This document shows, piece by piece, positions 1-13,380 of a stretch of DNA of 64,000 nt. Position numbers and translations under genes: made by a program. Under the pieces are notes generated by a model, which saw nothing but the letters and a program-made list of their open reading frames with translations, had not been told where the DNA came from and made no database searches. How positions within the stretch are numbered: position 1 is the stretch's first letter; every line of letters begins with the position of its first letter. This stretch comes from Viscum album (lineage: Eukaryota > Streptophyta > Magnoliopsida > Santalales > Viscaceae), in contig OY728157.1 in the NCBI GenBank assembly GCA_963277665.1, positions 367,364,067 through 367,428,066 of the forward strand, in the 5' to 3' direction.

Positions 1-280
1 AAAATTGAATCAGATTTTTTTATCCTTCATTCCATCTGATGTCTAACATTTATAGAATTTTTATAAACATTCATATTCCTTCCTACGTGACACAAAATCA
101 TTGGGGAAGTTATTTTTCTTTTTATTCCCTAATCCCACTAGGGATAATGTTTTTTTTCTCATAATTGGATTCCAGATGATCATTGCCTTCTGGAAGTAGA
201 TCTTGTAAAAGATCAAGAATCTCAAAGAAAATTTTATCACTTCACCAGTTTATTAAATTGATGTTATGTAATCTATGAAG
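1..280 (-). pseudogene. CACTA (En/Spm) TNP2-like transposase remnant
   Basis: On the minus strand one frame reads FFEILDLLQDLLPEGN and then ESNYEKKN. After a frameshift at about position 130 it continues with NFPNDF, then RRKEYECL and, past a stop, TSDGMKDKK. This order (DLLPEGN, YE.KK, PND, RKEYE, TSxxxK) matches the N-terminal part of the TNP2-like transposase of plant CACTA elements as I know that family. Two in-frame stops and the frameshift show it is dead. The rest of the gene would lie to the left, outside the window. Upstream on the minus strand is AT-rich DNA and then element G1, so the CACTA element may have been split by G1. The family call is from remembered motifs, not a search. 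Confidence 0.6.
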
Positions 281-1202
281 TGATTATAAAACTAAATATT
301 TAATGTAACTCATGTATAATGGTTTTCTCATAATCCTTATTCAATAAATCATAATTTTCTATCTTTTTTATGGTTTTAATTCCAACGACAGGAAATAATT
401 CATCAATAGGATACCCTCTCTCATTATAAATATTTTAATCAAAATTAGATATTGTATTTTTTATTCCTTTACCATTCGAGATCCAACATGTAATATTTTT
501 GATAAAACCAAATATATTATAATGATAATTTATTTATTTAGAATTTAACATTGTTATATTTGAACACTTCACGAACCGATAAAAACTAAATTATTTTTTT
601 AAGATTTATTTGAAAAATTTCAATAAAATCAACAACTAATTTCACAAATTCATTTGCAGTTCCTCATAAATTTTTTCAATAATGACATATTAATTACTAA
701 ATATCACAATATAATGGATGAATATATTATAAATATAAATATTTATAATTATATATAAAATACATAACTTTTAAACATTAAAACATATAATAACAAAATT
801 ATATTATTTATAACCATTTGATCATAACAAAAAATTAAACATAATGATCAAAACAAGTTATATATTATTTATCATGAAAATTCACAAATAAATATACATA
901 ATTTATCTTAAAAAATTAAATATAATTTATCTTCAAAATTAAAAAATAACATTCAATCAATTAACTTTATTTTATAAATTTTAAAAACATATAATAAATA
1001 ATAAATAATAATCATAAAAAAATTATACATAGTTAAACTTGAAAAAATATCATAATAGAAAATTAAACCAAAATAATTAACATTAAAACAATTAATAAAT
1101 GTATATTGTGAATTATGAATAGTTTTACATAATAAAATACAACAAATTATCATAAAATATAATTTGAAAAAGAATTATATGATAAAATATACAAACAATT
1201 AC
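281..1202. other. AT-rich stretch, no gene seen
   Basis: Very AT-rich sequence with no convincing coding frame on either strand. It could be non-coding CACTA sequence upstream of the transposase remnant. Short open frames here are chance. Confidence 0.5.
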
Positions 1203-4200
1203 TGTAAGGACACATACTCTAATTTCTTGGAGAAAGTTCCTTATATTAATACATTGGTATGTTTACAAGGACAACGCATCCCACTAGAATGAATAGTTTA
1301 ATTATTTTGGAAAAGAAGATACAAACATTGGTATTATATTACAACTTTAAAGAAAAAACAACAATGAAAATCCATTGGAAACCACTATAAAATCATAGAT
1401 ATTTCATACATTTCATTCATAATAATATTAATCATAGAACCCTGGGAAATAATCCATAAGACAGGGGTAAGACCAAATTATTTGTAATGTTAATTAACAC
1501 AATGGATGTTATCAAAAATATAATCCTTTGGTATGATGAATCCCTAAAATCATATGCCTCTAAAAATAAACATTAGCATAATAAGTTAGCAATGAAATTT
1601 GATTACATAATGTGATAGAAATGATCAAATGGGAAAGAAAATTAACCATGGATATTATACTTGTCAAATAATAATATTGTTTATCAATTACTAGAATTGT
1701 AATGAGGGAATTTATAATTCTCGAGATTTGAAACATATTGTCAACTCCTAGACCAAGGAGGCTAAAAATACCAGGGTAAGCCCTTAACCAAAACAAAATT
1801 ATAATTTTTCTCATGATACCTACCAATGTATCGAGGGGATATAGTAGGCCCCAACCATCACTGGATAATTCTCAGGAATTCCTTATATTGATGGGGATAA
1901 ATGTAAACAACATGAACATATGAAATGAATTTCCTAGTCTGTACACATAACCACTAACAATTTTGAGTAGTATGGTGAATGATATGAAATTAAAACATCC
2001 ATAATAAAAATAATCATAAAAAATAGATAAAATATGGTATATTATAATCATAAAATATTAATATCAATAAAAAAAGATTAACCATGTGTGATAAAATAGA
2101 TTTAAATGCTCTAATAAAATCATCGAAGAATTGTTTAGAGTAACACTCCTTTACATTGAGAAGAAGAGTACGTTTGGATGAAATTTTCATAAAACTAGAA
2201 ATGTAGTATGATATTTATTCCATTATGTAATGAGTGGTTTTAAGAAATTATTGGTTTAATAAAATATATTATAGAGTGCACTTGAAAATAGGTAAGATAT
2301 TAGGTAGTTTTCTTTAATCGGGCTTGTTTATCGCGAAGAATTGAAAAGGGGACACTTTTGGAACATTTATTTTTCACAAAAAATGAAATGAAAAGATTAC
2401 ATGATTTTTGAAAATATTCCATGAATGTAAAATATTTATACTAAAAAAATGATTAATTAAATTGTTTTATAGAGGAAGAATGTATAACCAGAATGAAAAT
2501 AGAGGTTCAGGAAGAAAACTCATACCTTATGTCCGATTGAGTACTCCAGTTGATCTTAACATCCTGGATAATCAAATTAAATCAAATTTTTAATTAATTT
2601 AGATCCATAGAGAAATTTATTTCATTTATTATAATTTTATTATGTTCATTTATATTCTTTTGATGAGTTATAAGATAAAATTGTTTTTCTCGGGAGCGAT
2701 TCTTTCCTTGGTTTTCAGGATTGGTATACTTGTATATGAGTAATGATGTTCATGTAAAATGGGTATAATTGTATAGAATTAGAATATAATTTTATTAAAG
2801 GTAATAAAAAAGTATAAATATAAATAAATATATCATATTTTTAGATGGTATGAGGATGAAACATTTGATAATACATTTATTGATAATTGTCTAGATTATA
2901 ACAACGGTATTTTGATAACCACGAACTAGTTTTGTTGTATAAATTAGTATTATATATATATATATAATGGATCCATAAAATTAAGTAGGTTATGATACAT
3001 ATATTATATTCTGGTTTTCTTCGTAAATATTGTATCATGAGTAGTCTTGAAGAAACAAATTGATGAACAGAAGTTCATCATCCACGAATGTAGTAAATCA
3101 GCACCTCCCAAGCAATGATTTCATTTTTAAATGACAAGTGAGAGAGTAAGAATATTGATTCTGATTTTCAAATTTACATGATTTAATTATATTATATAGA
3201 TTATATAGTATATATCATGATCATTTGGATAGAGGAGTCTACGAGAGTATAATAAATGAAAGAACATGAAAATAACATAAAAGGAAAATGAAGAGGATTT
3301 TTCCTCTTGAATTCTCCCTCTTGAGAACCTTATTAATGAAATGGGTTTTGGATTTTTTAATAAGAAATATATCATGGATGCAGGGGGAGACTAGGGAATA
3401 GTATTTGGAATAAAAATTTCAAGGTTAAATTCTTGGAATGTATGATGAGGGTGATGGGTGGATTTTATAGTAGAGGAGAAGTGTAATTTCTCATTATTCT
3501 ATTCATTATTTTATTATTTTCCTCATTAAAAAAATATTATTGATTCAAGAAACTAAATAAAGTAATATATTCTTGTGATTTATAACCAAGGTTTCTTAAA
3601 TCATCCAAAAATAATGTAATAGTGTATTTATCTTATAATGTAATTATATCGTTTATTACCATATATTACAATTCACTAAAAATTCTAGTATTTTAGATAA
3701 ATTTAAAAAATCCCACATAACCATTTTTAAATGCATTGAATTAAAAAATGAATAATATTTTATAAAAATAACTCTCTAAATATGTGAAATTTGATTTTTA
3801 ATTAAAATCGTTATTTAGTAAAAAAAATAATGTTTTAAATTTATAACTGATTTTATAACCCTTTCAAAAATTAATTGAGGTCTCATAAAATGATTCTAGA
3901 ATAATAAGTCAACAAAATATTGATTTCTGAATAATTTTTATGAAAAATAATTTTTTTATTCATTTTATTAGTTATAATATCATAATTAGATACCAAAACA
4001 TAATTTTTACATTTTTAAATATTCTCATACTTATACCATGATATAATTATAACACACATTCATTTATAAGGAGCCTTATTTTTTTAATTTAATTGGGGTA
4101 GTTACTATTTTTTAAGGAGATTTACTATTCATAAGGTTCATATTACTACTCTTAAGGACAAATTACAATTCACCCATGAATTTAAGTTGATCCTGTTAAA

Positions 4201-4379
4201 TAAAAAATATATTTCTGATCATAGTTGTTCATGACCATTTTTCAAAATTCAAATCATAGAGGTGGTAACATTATGTTTAACGACTAGTTTATAATAAAAA
4301 TTTTTTGTTTCAAAGAGACTCCGTGTTTCATGTATTAAATTATATGTTAAATTTGTTTTTAAATCCATGTTCTGTTACA
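1203..4379 (-). repeat. G1 3' LTR (left)
   Basis: About 3.18 kb, homologous along its length to 9351-12545. Shared anchors include ACCCTGGGAAATAA at 1439-1452 and 9587-9600, TTCCTTGGTTTTCA near 2703 and 10863, and TATATGAGTAAT near 2734 and 10893. The copies differ by many substitutions and small indels, so the insertion is ancient. Open frames inside it are not genes. Confidence 0.88.
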
Positions 4380-4390
4380 TTCTTACCTCC
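4380..4390 (-). other. G1 polypurine tract
   Basis: On the element strand GGAGGTAAGAA lies directly against the TGTAACAG start of the 3' LTR, where the plus-strand primer (PPT) of an LTR retrotransposon is expected. Confidence 0.7.
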
Positions 4391-4918
4391 TACAAATGTT
4401 TTTCCTTTATATTTTTATAATTTTACCTCATAAATATATTTGGGTACTTCTTCATCATAAGATCATCAGGTTACCATGTCACCTCTTCTATTTTGTAATT
4501 TTTACAAAGTATCTTTACCCGCCAAGTCATTTGATTACTCAAAACCTATTCTTTAGTGTTCAGAGTTCAGATAGGATCTTCAATGTAAGATAAGTCATGT
4601 TTTAATTCTATTCTTTTAGAACTATGTACATATGTTGGTTCTGGTTTGTAATTCCATATCAAAGATATGTAGAAAACATTATGTACCTTATAAAGGCTTT
4701 AAGGCATTTCTAAATGATAATCCACATCTCCAATCATCTCCAAAATTACAAGAGGAGAAATGTACATGGGGTTCAGTTTCCCTTTCTTCACAAATAATAT
4801 AACACCCTTCCCTAGAGATACTTTCCAGAAATCATGATCTCCCACTTGAAATTCCAAATCCATCATTATATTTTCAACATAATTATTTTTCCTAATTTGA
4901 ACTTATTTGATATGGTTT

Positions 4919-5500
4919 TTAATATTCATTACCATTATTTTTTTTATACACATGATCTGGTCCCATAGGATTTCTATCATTAACATCATCCAAACACGTT
5001 TGTATATGACCTCTTTTTCCGTGCAATGCTTCATATGGTGCTATTTGAATACTAGAATGAAAACTATTGTTGTATGAAAACTCTACCATAAGAATATTTT
5101 TATCCCACATACCTTTAAATTCATGGGAGCATGATCTAAACATGCCTTATATTGATTGAGTGGTCCTTTACGACTACATACCAGTTTGAGGGTGATATTT
5201 CGTACTCAATCAATGCTCAATAGCCAATTCTTTCTGAACATCTTTGCTTAATTTTGAAGTAAATTTTGGATCATGACCATAAAAACATTATATAGGTTAT
5301 TTATTAATAATTTAAAGTTCAATAATATATAATCTTTCAATGTTATCCAGTAGAAAAACCTCCCTTATAAAGAGTAAATGTTCATTTTTCTAGGTCGATC
5401 AACAATCATCCATACTACATCATTATTTCTTGGAGTTTTGGGTAATCTAATGACAAAATCCAAAGTAATGTCATCCCATTTCCATGTTTTAATTGGAAGA
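4919..5500 (-). pseudogene. G1 integrase catalytic core remnant
   Basis: Near 5391-5490 the minus strand reads WKWDDITLDFV, then RLPKTPRN and VVWMIVDR. This is the start of the gypsy integrase core, with the first catalytic Asp (LDF) kept. Further on, 4919-5143 is open and reads EFSYNNSFHSSIQIAPYEAL, which is the diagnostic end of the core. Between them frames break repeatedly. The core joined retroelement cDNA to host DNA. It follows the zinc-binding part (5542-5784) and precedes the PPT. It is inactive now, because no frame spans the domain. Confidence 0.85.
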
Positions 5501-5541
5501 GGTTACCTAAATCCCCTAGTATGTTGACTTTTTTCCTTCAC

Positions 5542-5784
5542 CTATTGATAGACTAAATATCTTGATATATAATCAGTAATTTCAAACATCATTTTATCCC
5601 ACCAAAAAAATTCCCTCAAATATCTATACATCATAGTCCTACCAGGGAACATAGTGAAATTCAAGCAATGTGAGTCATCCAATAACAACTTTTTTATCTC
5701 AGGTATAAAGGGAACAAATAGCCTCACCCCAAATTTCCGAATTATATCTTCACACACAATTTCTAGAAGCATTCCATCATTCAC
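5542..5784 (-). pseudogene. G1 integrase zinc-binding (HHCC) region
   Basis: An 80-codon open stretch on the minus strand. It contains DDSHCLNFTMFPGRTMMYRY, then LREFFWWDKM, and ends RYLVYQ. This aligns with the N-terminal HHCC domain of gypsy integrases: H...HPG.T.MY..L...(Y/F)WW..M...CL.CQ. The first His survives. The second His is Phe (FPG), and both terminal Cys are Tyr (RYLVYQ), so zinc could not be held. Cys to Tyr changes fit G-to-A mutation. It sits directly upstream of the core region. Confidence 0.85.
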
Positions 5785-5869
5785 ATCTTTAATTCTCTTT
5801 TTAAGATTCTCGTCACTACACTGTGGACATTTAATTATTTCCAGTAAAGATAGTTGTAAACCAATTTGA

Positions 5870-6340
5870 GAATTAATGATGTTTCAGTATCATTGATAAT
5901 TACCTTATATATATTTGATATATCCATATATTCATTATCCATTTCAATCTTCATTTTGTTTAGAACTCCATGATCCTACCCACTCAATGAATTTTCAACC
6001 TTATATTCTATCCCTAGGTTATAATGTATGAACTATCGTAATCCTTCAGTAGGTAGACCCATATCATTTTCCTCATGTTTAGTTAATTTTCAGAGAAGAT
6101 ATATTTCAAGCTCTTGATATCTATAAATATATCACGTCTTTCCCCATAGATATAATGTATTCATATCTTCAGGGAAAATATTATAGCTTTTAATCCAAGG
6201 ACAATATTTGTAAAGTTCTATTAACGAGATTTTGACTGCCGTGATGCATATGTAATAACTCTATCATTCTACACAATGACACACCCAAATCATTTCTTTG
6301 AACCATCACTATAAATCACAAACCCACCATTTCAAGATGG
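5870..6340 (-). pseudogene. G1 RNase H remnant
   Basis: The minus strand at about 6262-6326 reads GGFVIYSDGSKK, a stop, FGCVI, a stop, and NDR. That is the first block of the gypsy RNase H domain (YSDAS..GLGCVL type), with the catalytic Asp present. The remainder, towards 5870, is too broken to trace by eye. It lies between RT and integrase, as in the Ty3/gypsy order. The left limit is approximate. Confidence 0.7.
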
Positions 6341-6735
6341 TATAGATCATATTATAGAATTCAGTAATCTCCTCTAAATTTATTCAAAAAAATCCTCACA
6401 CACTTTTATCCATGTAAATTTAACCCCATTATTAGTATTTTTGGTTAATGGGTTAGGTAATATGGTAATGTTCTAAAAAAAATGATAAAAATACCCATTT
6501 AAACAAATAAAACTACACACCATATTTATGTTCATTGTTATAGCCAATTATTGAACTTCCCATTTCATCAAAGGACTTACTATGAATCCATCCATTGAGA
6601 TTATATATCTAATAAAAGAAAATGATTAAATAAAAAATTAAGACTTTCTATAAATCCTATATAATTCATTTATTTTAAAAGTCTTCATAAAAATCCATAT
6701 GTAATTCATGTGGTTTTCATAACTTTTGTTGTATA

Positions 6736-7200
6736 TCAAGATATCATTAATGAATAACCCAAAAAGTCATCAAGGTATTCCTTGAAAACTATATTCATTA
6801 GATCTATGAATGTAGAGGGTACAATATTTAGTCCAAAAAGAATTACTATAAACTCATAACTATCATGCCAGGTGTGAAATGATGTCTTTGGAACATCTTC
6901 CTTCATTATATGCAACAATTGATATCCAGATCAAAGGAAAATAATTGAAATATATTGGACTCTATGTAGTTGATCAAATAAATCATCAACGAAAGGAAGA
7001 TGAAACTTTTTCATTATTGTAATAGCATTGATTTATCTATAGTCAATGCATATACTCATGAATCCATCTTTCTTCTAGAAAAAGAGAATAGAGGATCCCC
7101 ATGGAGAAACACTAGGGAAGATAAACCCATTATGACTCAATTCCTCTAGCTGTTTCTTCAGTTCTACTATTTCCACTATGGTCATTCAATAAAGAGCCTT
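6736..7200 (-). pseudogene. G1 reverse transcriptase remnant
   Basis: Reading the minus strand from 7200, successive pieces are [82 protein letters not shown] and FKEYLDD. These are RT fingers and palm in the correct order. The catalytic box is reached only after a frameshift and reads F-I-N-D at 6743-6754, so the first Asp of the usual DD pair has become Asn. Several stops occur. RT copied the element RNA into DNA. Identification is firm and inactivity certain. Confidence 0.9.
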
Positions 7201-7484
7201 TGATATAAGTCTTGAACCAATTATTACATCTATATATAAATCAATTTACCACTCTAGAAGATGTTTAGGTAAATCCTCTAGAAATTCATCAATGTATTCT
7301 TGTACAATAGGTACATCCTAAATTTGAATATTTTTTCATTATCCATTGCATTATCTTCCTCCCAAGGAATTGAATTCAATAAAGCTATTATCGGTGGATC
7401 TATATGGGAATCATATAGTGGTGTTTTTTTTCAAAAGATAAATTATTTTACACCATCATCACAAATCATAATTTCATTTTTATT

Positions 7485-7716
7485 TCAATATATTATTAGA
7501 TCATATTTTGAAATCCAATCCACACATAGGATTATTTCAATGTCAACCATAGATTCAAAGATTAAATCATATGAAAAAACATGTTTATGTGGCATAATGG
7601 AAACTACCAAACACATCATTGTTTCAATGAGACTTCCCTTTAGGGTTTTAACAGATAAAACCATTATTAAGGAGAACTCTAAATATGTAATTTTAATCAT
7701 AATTGGGAAGATATAA
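7485..7716 (-). pseudogene. G1 aspartic protease remnant
   Basis: A minus-strand open stretch contains SYDLIFESMVDIEIILCVDW followed by ISKYDLIIY. This corresponds to the C-terminal half of the plant gypsy protease, whose hallmark is (I/V)LGMDWL; here it reads ILCVDWI. The active-site DSG/DTG segment should lie upstream (about 7720-7860) but I could not see it intact. The protease cut the Gag-Pol polyprotein. Confidence 0.75.
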
Positions 7717-7899
7717 AGGAATATGAGGATCTAGAAACAAATAAGTATTCAAATAAAATTTTAGAGATGATTAATATACCTACAACCACATCATTAAGAA
7801 CTTCAACCATAGTTTTTGTGACCATATGAGCTTGGAATTTCTCTTTTGGACTTATTTGGGGAATGTTTTATTGGTTCATAAGACAATAATTTTCATATG

Positions 7900-8480
7900 A
7901 AATTATAGCATTGAATTTTTTTATTCTTTCTCTCTATCACAATCATGATATTGGTGGCCTCATTCGCCTCATTTGAAATAGAATCCTTTTTATTTTTAGT
8001 AGTCAACGAGGTGTGTCTTTCTACAAGTATCACATGATGGAAAAATCCCCCTTTTATTCATTCATTTATCTATTCCTTCCTACAACCCCATATTCTTCTC
8101 TTGATATACCTTAAATTCATATAACATAGAGAAATATTTCTCTGTCTTGATAGCACATTATACTATATCCTCACATGATGAGAACTTTTGGAATACCAAT
8201 GCCCTTTTGTTGAATGGTTTTAAACCGTCAAATAATCACTAAATCATGCTCTGTGTATTATGTATGTATCATGTGTCATGCCTTGATAGTATTGTAATTT
8301 CTTCATCGCACATGGAATCATTATCATCCCCATATTCCTTAGATTCAATAATTTACTCTCCACATCCACACATTAATCACGAGGAAAGTATTTTTCTTGG
8401 AAATGTTTTTAGAATACCTCTATTATATATTTTAAATATATTCCTCCTCCTTTGTGTTCTGAATCAATGACCACCATTGA
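7900..8480 (-). pseudogene. G1 gag remnant with ruined zinc knuckle
   Basis: At 7931-7981 the minus strand reads F-K-stop-G-E-stop-G-H-Q-Y-H-D-C-D-R-E-K. This is a CCHC nucleocapsid knuckle (CX2CX4HX4C) in which the first Cys is Tyr and the second Cys codon is TGA, while the His and last Cys remain. Further right (about 8150-8230) the minus strand reads ALVFQKFSSCEDIV, resembling the capsid segment that precedes the knuckle in plant gypsy Gag. Everything is broken by stops. The right edge is uncertain. Confidence 0.65.
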
Positions 8481-9336
8481 TCAAAATCTCTTGATATATG
8501 ATAAACTACCATGATTACCTTCTATAATTTGTTACATCCCAAAGGGAGAAATATATTTTCTATAGAACATATCCACTATTCTACTACGATTGGGTTTATT
8601 TTCTTATTAAATTATGGAGGCTATTGTCGTATAATGTATTATAATATTACCCCTCCAAATTGAAGATCAAGATCCTCCATATTGGTATGGTTATTGTTCA
8701 AAACTTGAGGTATCAGTCTAAATATATAAATAAGTTACTCATCGCTAATCTCACCTTTAGGACCGACATTTTTGTCTTGCCTAGGATGGAAATCCCCACA
8801 CGGGATACTTGTGTTTAGGCTATTTCCATTACTTCCAATAGTTTCAATTTCAAAATAATGTAATATACTAAATTATGTATTGAATCAAAATGTATAATTT
8901 CAAACTAGAAAAACACTTATCATAAATTGAATGTTTATGCATGTCTAATTTCATAATAATAATAATTGTGGTTTATTTGAGTACTTATTAACATTAAAAT
9001 AATTCAGAATTATATGTAATAAGAATGTGAATTATCCTAAGTATATCCCATGGTATTTTAAAACCTTTTTCATAGTATGGCTCATTTTCATGTACCTGGT
9101 TACCTTGAATCGAGACCGAAACACTTTTTCATAGTTGTTACTCTGATGTACATTTGTGTCAGAACCACATCTACATGTAGTATCAAGACTTGTTTGTTTT
9201 TTCTATAAATATCCATATAATGTATAACTTACCAATATTCTATGATGATTTTGTATTCTTATCTTTAATGTATATATTAGGTATTTGTTCACTAATTTTT
9301 TTTCTAACTCTCGTTTCCAAGGTTTCTCCTAAACTT
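8481..9336 (-). other. G1 5' leader and start of gag, unresolved
   Basis: The stretch between the gag remnant and the PBS. No coding frame is convincing. It should hold the untranslated leader and the N-terminal part of gag. Confidence 0.4.
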
Positions 9337-9348
9337 CCTCTGATACCA
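9337..9348 (-). other. G1 primer-binding site (initiator-Met tRNA)
   Basis: The minus strand reads TGGTATCAGAGG two bases inside the 5' LTR (LTR end CCTTACA, then AT, then the PBS). It matches the standard plant PBS TGGTATCAGAGC except for the last base. It fixes the element's orientation and the LTR edge at 9351. Confidence 0.9.
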
Positions 9349-9350
9349 AT

Positions 9351-12300
9351 TGTAAGGACCCAAAACCCAGTTGCTCGATGTTGATGCCTTATATTAATAT
9401 GTTGATTTGATTAAAAGGACATCATATCCTGAAGGATAGAATATGTCAGTAGTTTTGGAGAACCATATACAAACAATGAAATTATATTATAACTTGAAAG
9501 AAGAAAAAACATTGCAACTCCATTAGAATCACCCATAAATTCATAGATACATTCAGCATGTCTTCCATAATAATATTCATCTTCGTACCCTGGGAAATAA
9601 AACATAAGAAAGGGGTTAGTTGAGATTCATAGTTAGGGTAATTAATACATTTGAATATATCATAAACATAAACATTATGCATGATGAATCACAAAAAAAA
9701 CATGCCCTTAAATATAAACTTCGGCATAATAAGTAAGAAATGATAACTAATTAAATAAAGTTATATAAATGGTCATTTGAGAATGAAACATAGAAATGGA
9801 TATTCTAATAGTCAGAAAATCACATGGTTTATCAACTAATATAATCATATTGTGGGAATGCATAATTCAAGAGAACTGAAACATATTTTCAAGGCCTTGT
9901 CCCAAACCTCAAAAAATACTTGAGTAAAGCCTCAACCAAAACCCAATTCAATTTTTTTTCATGTGACCTACCAATGAATAGAGGAGATATATTTGGCCCC
10001 ACCAATCACTTCCTAAGTCTTGTTCTTTCTTTATATTAATGGGGTTAAACATAAACATCATTAGAATATGAAATTGCATTCCATAATCTATATATACAAT
10101 CACTAACCATTCTCAGCTGTATAGTGAATGGATTCAAGATAGCACATCCATAGTGAAAATGATTAAAAACTATTTAACTAAATATTTTATATGATAGTCA
10201 TAAGTGGTTAATCCCAAAAAAATATTAGATTCAATAGTGGTGTTTAATTAGAAGAAAATGCTCCAATAAAATCAATGATGGATTATTGAGACTAATACTC
10301 ATTTACTTTGAAAAGAAGAGTTCATTTGGAAACATGAATTCATAAAAATAAAAATAAAATAAGATAGTTTTTACATGATAAAATTAGTGGTTTTATATAA
10401 ATAATTTTTGAATAAAATAGATTATACAGTAAAATTGAAAATAAGTAATAAATTAGGAAGTTCCCTTTAATCAGGATTTCTTAGCATGAAGAATTGTGAA
10501 TGTGACCCTTTTAAAAATTGTATTTTACACAAATGAAAAAATAACATGTAAAATATACATGATTTTGGAACATATAGCCATAAAATAAAATTATTATATA
10601 TAATTAATGAAAAACTACATTGGTTTATAGAGGAAGAAATCACAACCCTAATGAAAATGGATGTTTTGGAAGAAAACCCATACCTTATTTCTGAATGAGT
10701 TAGGAACATGATTTTAACATCCTGGATAATAAAATTTAATCTATTAATTAATTAATTAATAACTTTACATATATGTATCCAATTAATTATAATTTTATTA
10801 TGTTCATTTTTAGTTTTTTGATGAGTTATACGATACAATTTTATTGCTCATGAAATTTTATTTCCTTGGTTTTCACGATTCATATATTCTTATATGAGTA
10901 ATTATATTCATGTAAAATGTGTATAATTCCCCAAGATTGTAAAAAATTTATTAATGAGAATACAGATGTTTAAATGGTTTTTTATATCATATGTTTAAAT
11001 TTTATGAGGATGAACCATCAGATAATACATTTATTGACAATCTTTTTTATTATTAAGTCTCCATTTCAATGACCACGAACTGTATTAGTCGAATTCATTA
11101 GTATTATGTATATATAATGGTTATAGATCATTATTTAGATTATATGAAATATATTAGAGTCTATTTTATCCATAAAAATCGCAACATGTTCAACCTTGAA
11201 AATGAAATTGGAGAACGAATGTTCGTCATCCATAATGGTTGTAAATTGACGCCTCCCAAATGATGATCTTGTTTTGAAAATTAATGAGAGAGAGAGAGTA
11301 AAGAAATTTATTATAGTTAACCCATTACAATTATATAATTTAATCATATATATGATACATGAGTTATCATGATCATTTTGAGAGAGGATATGAGGATATT
11401 ATAATTAAATAATGAAGTTGAAAAGAAAATAGAATGAAAATGAAGAGGATTTTTCCTCTTCAATACTTATCCTTGAAAAAATCCATATGGAAAGGGGTAT
11501 TGGACTTTTGGTAAAACCAAGATATCATGGTTATAGTAAGAGACTAAAAAAATATTATTGGGATGAAATTTGACATGTCTAAAATCAGGGAAGGCATGAG
11601 GAGAAGAGGGGGCGAGTTGGAGTTTTTATAATGGAGGAGAGGGGTATTTTCCCTTTATTCTATTCATTATTTTAATATTATGTTCCAGACAACAATTATT
11701 ATTGATTATTGTGAATAAATATAGTAATATATTCATGTTATATTGAACCATGGTTCCTTACATAATTCACGACACATGGTATAGTATATTTAGCTTATAA
11801 TGTATTTATACTTTAAATTGTCGTATTTTATTATTCACTAAAAATTCAAGTATTTTAAGAAAATCACAAAAATTAAGAGAAACCATATGTTAAAATGTAT
11901 AATTTCAAAATGAAATCTTTTTCCTAAAAATAATTTTTAAATATGAGAAATTTATTCTTTAATTAAAATCATTATTTACTCGAAAAGTATAGTTTCAAAT
12001 TTATAACTAATTTTATAACCCTTTCAATATTTAACTAAGGTCTCATAAAATGATCCTATAATAGAAAGAAAAAAAATATTTATTTATGAATAATTCATAT
12101 GAAAATGATATTCCTTTAAAATCATTTTATTAATTCCAATAATGTAATTAAATAACAAAATTTAATTGTTAAATTTTTAAATATTCACTTACTTATTCCA
12201 TGATATAATTTTATCATACTTTCATTTATATGGTCCCTAAAATTTATTTATGTTTTTTTGGATGTGTTTACTATTAATTATGCCAATTAAATAATCATAA

Positions 12301-12545
12301 AGGGTCATATTAGTATTCCTAAATCCATGTTACTTTGCACCAAAAATGTAATTTAATTCTATCAGACTGTATATATTTTACTAATCGTAATCATATATAT
12401 CCCTTTTTTGAAATTCAAATCACAAATGTCGGAAAATTATGTTTAACTGAAAGATTATAATAACAAATTTTTGTTCCACGTAGACTCAACGTTTCATGCT
12501 TTACATTCTATAATTTGTTTATTTGTAAATTCTTTTGGTGTTACA
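9351..12545 (-). repeat. G1 5' LTR (right)
   Basis: About 3.2 kb, partner of 1203-4379. It begins TGTAAGGACCC beside the PBS and ends GGTGTTACA at 12545 on the plus strand. No intact promoter motif was picked out. Confidence 0.88.
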
Positions 12546-13199
12546 CTTATACATAAATAACATACAAAAATTTAAAAAAAATACCACACAAATAACTATT
12601 ATAAAAAGTTAATTATCATAATTAATATTGAAACATAAAAACCGTAATATATTATAAACAATATTTAAAAAAACAATTATACATAATTTATTTATGAAAA
12701 TTGAAAACACTGCAATATTGAATCTTAATATTTCAAAATACCTCCTAAATTTTGATAAACTCAATAAATATATATGGAGACATAGAGAATGCTTCAATAT
12801 TGAAGAAAAAAGTGTTTGAATATATATATATACAAAAGAACAAACTAAAACCTCAAATTAATGTTGTTGGTTGACTAAAAAGCATGAGTTCGAGAAATAA
12901 GAATAAAGGATGGATGATTTAAGAGAAAAGACATAAAAATTGGATTAAATTAAACAATCAACTATCATCGAAGAATTTAGGTTCCATCATTGATACAAAT
13001 TCTATTAAGAGGGAGATTTCAGAGTGTGTTTATGATAAGGACTTCTGTTTTTGGAATACTTTTTTAAAGATCATTAAAAATACCTTTTCTAAAAAATTGA
13101 GGTTAATGATTTTGAAGATGAAGATTTTTTTAAAACCTATGTAAAATAGTCTTTTACATAACTATTAAAAATAATTTTAATTAAAACCTAAAATATAAA
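12546..13199. other. AT-rich stretch, no gene seen
   Basis: Non-coding AT-rich DNA to the right of G1. It may be the other half of the sequence G1 inserted into. Confidence 0.4.
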
Positions 13200-13370
13200 T
13201 TAAATTTAATAATATTTAATGTTTTTTTATAATATCTGACATTAAATATTATATAAAATTTTTTTGAACAACATTTTCTAAAACCGACATTAAAATATCC
13301 CCTATTTCATTTAATGTTTGTTTATAATAAGTTAACATCAAAATACCGATGTGAAACCCAATATTTATAC
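13200..13370. repeat. CACTA-like subterminal repeats
   Basis: Short related motifs recur: TCTGACATTAAATA, ACCGACATTAAAATA and AACATCAAAATACCGATGTG, separated by TTTAATGTTT-type inverted forms. Plant CACTA elements carry such clustered subterminal repeats built on ACCGATGTTAAA-like units, known from the family. With the TNP2-like remnant at 1-280 on the minus strand, this could be the 5' subterminal region of the same element, split by G1. No CACTA terminus was found, so the call is tentative. Confidence 0.35.
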
Positions 13371-13380
13371 TTATGGTTAA

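Larger units (their letters stand above)
1203..12545 (-). mobile_element. G1: decayed Ty3/gypsy LTR retrotransposon
   Basis: An 11.3-kb minus-strand element bounded by two related direct repeats (1203-4379 and 9351-12545). Both start TGTAAGGAC and end GTTACA on the plus strand, that is TGTAAC...CTTACA on the element's own strand. Reading the minus strand from right to left the order is LTR, PBS, gag, protease, RT, RNase H, integrase, PPT, LTR. This domain order defines Ty3/gypsy. Long LTRs, the TGTAACA start and an initiator-Met PBS suit a Tekay/Del-like lineage, but no chromodomain was identified. The flanking five bases (ATTAC left, CTTAT right) are not an identical target duplication, so the element is old or an edge is slightly off. 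Every domain has stops or frameshifts. Confidence 0.9.
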
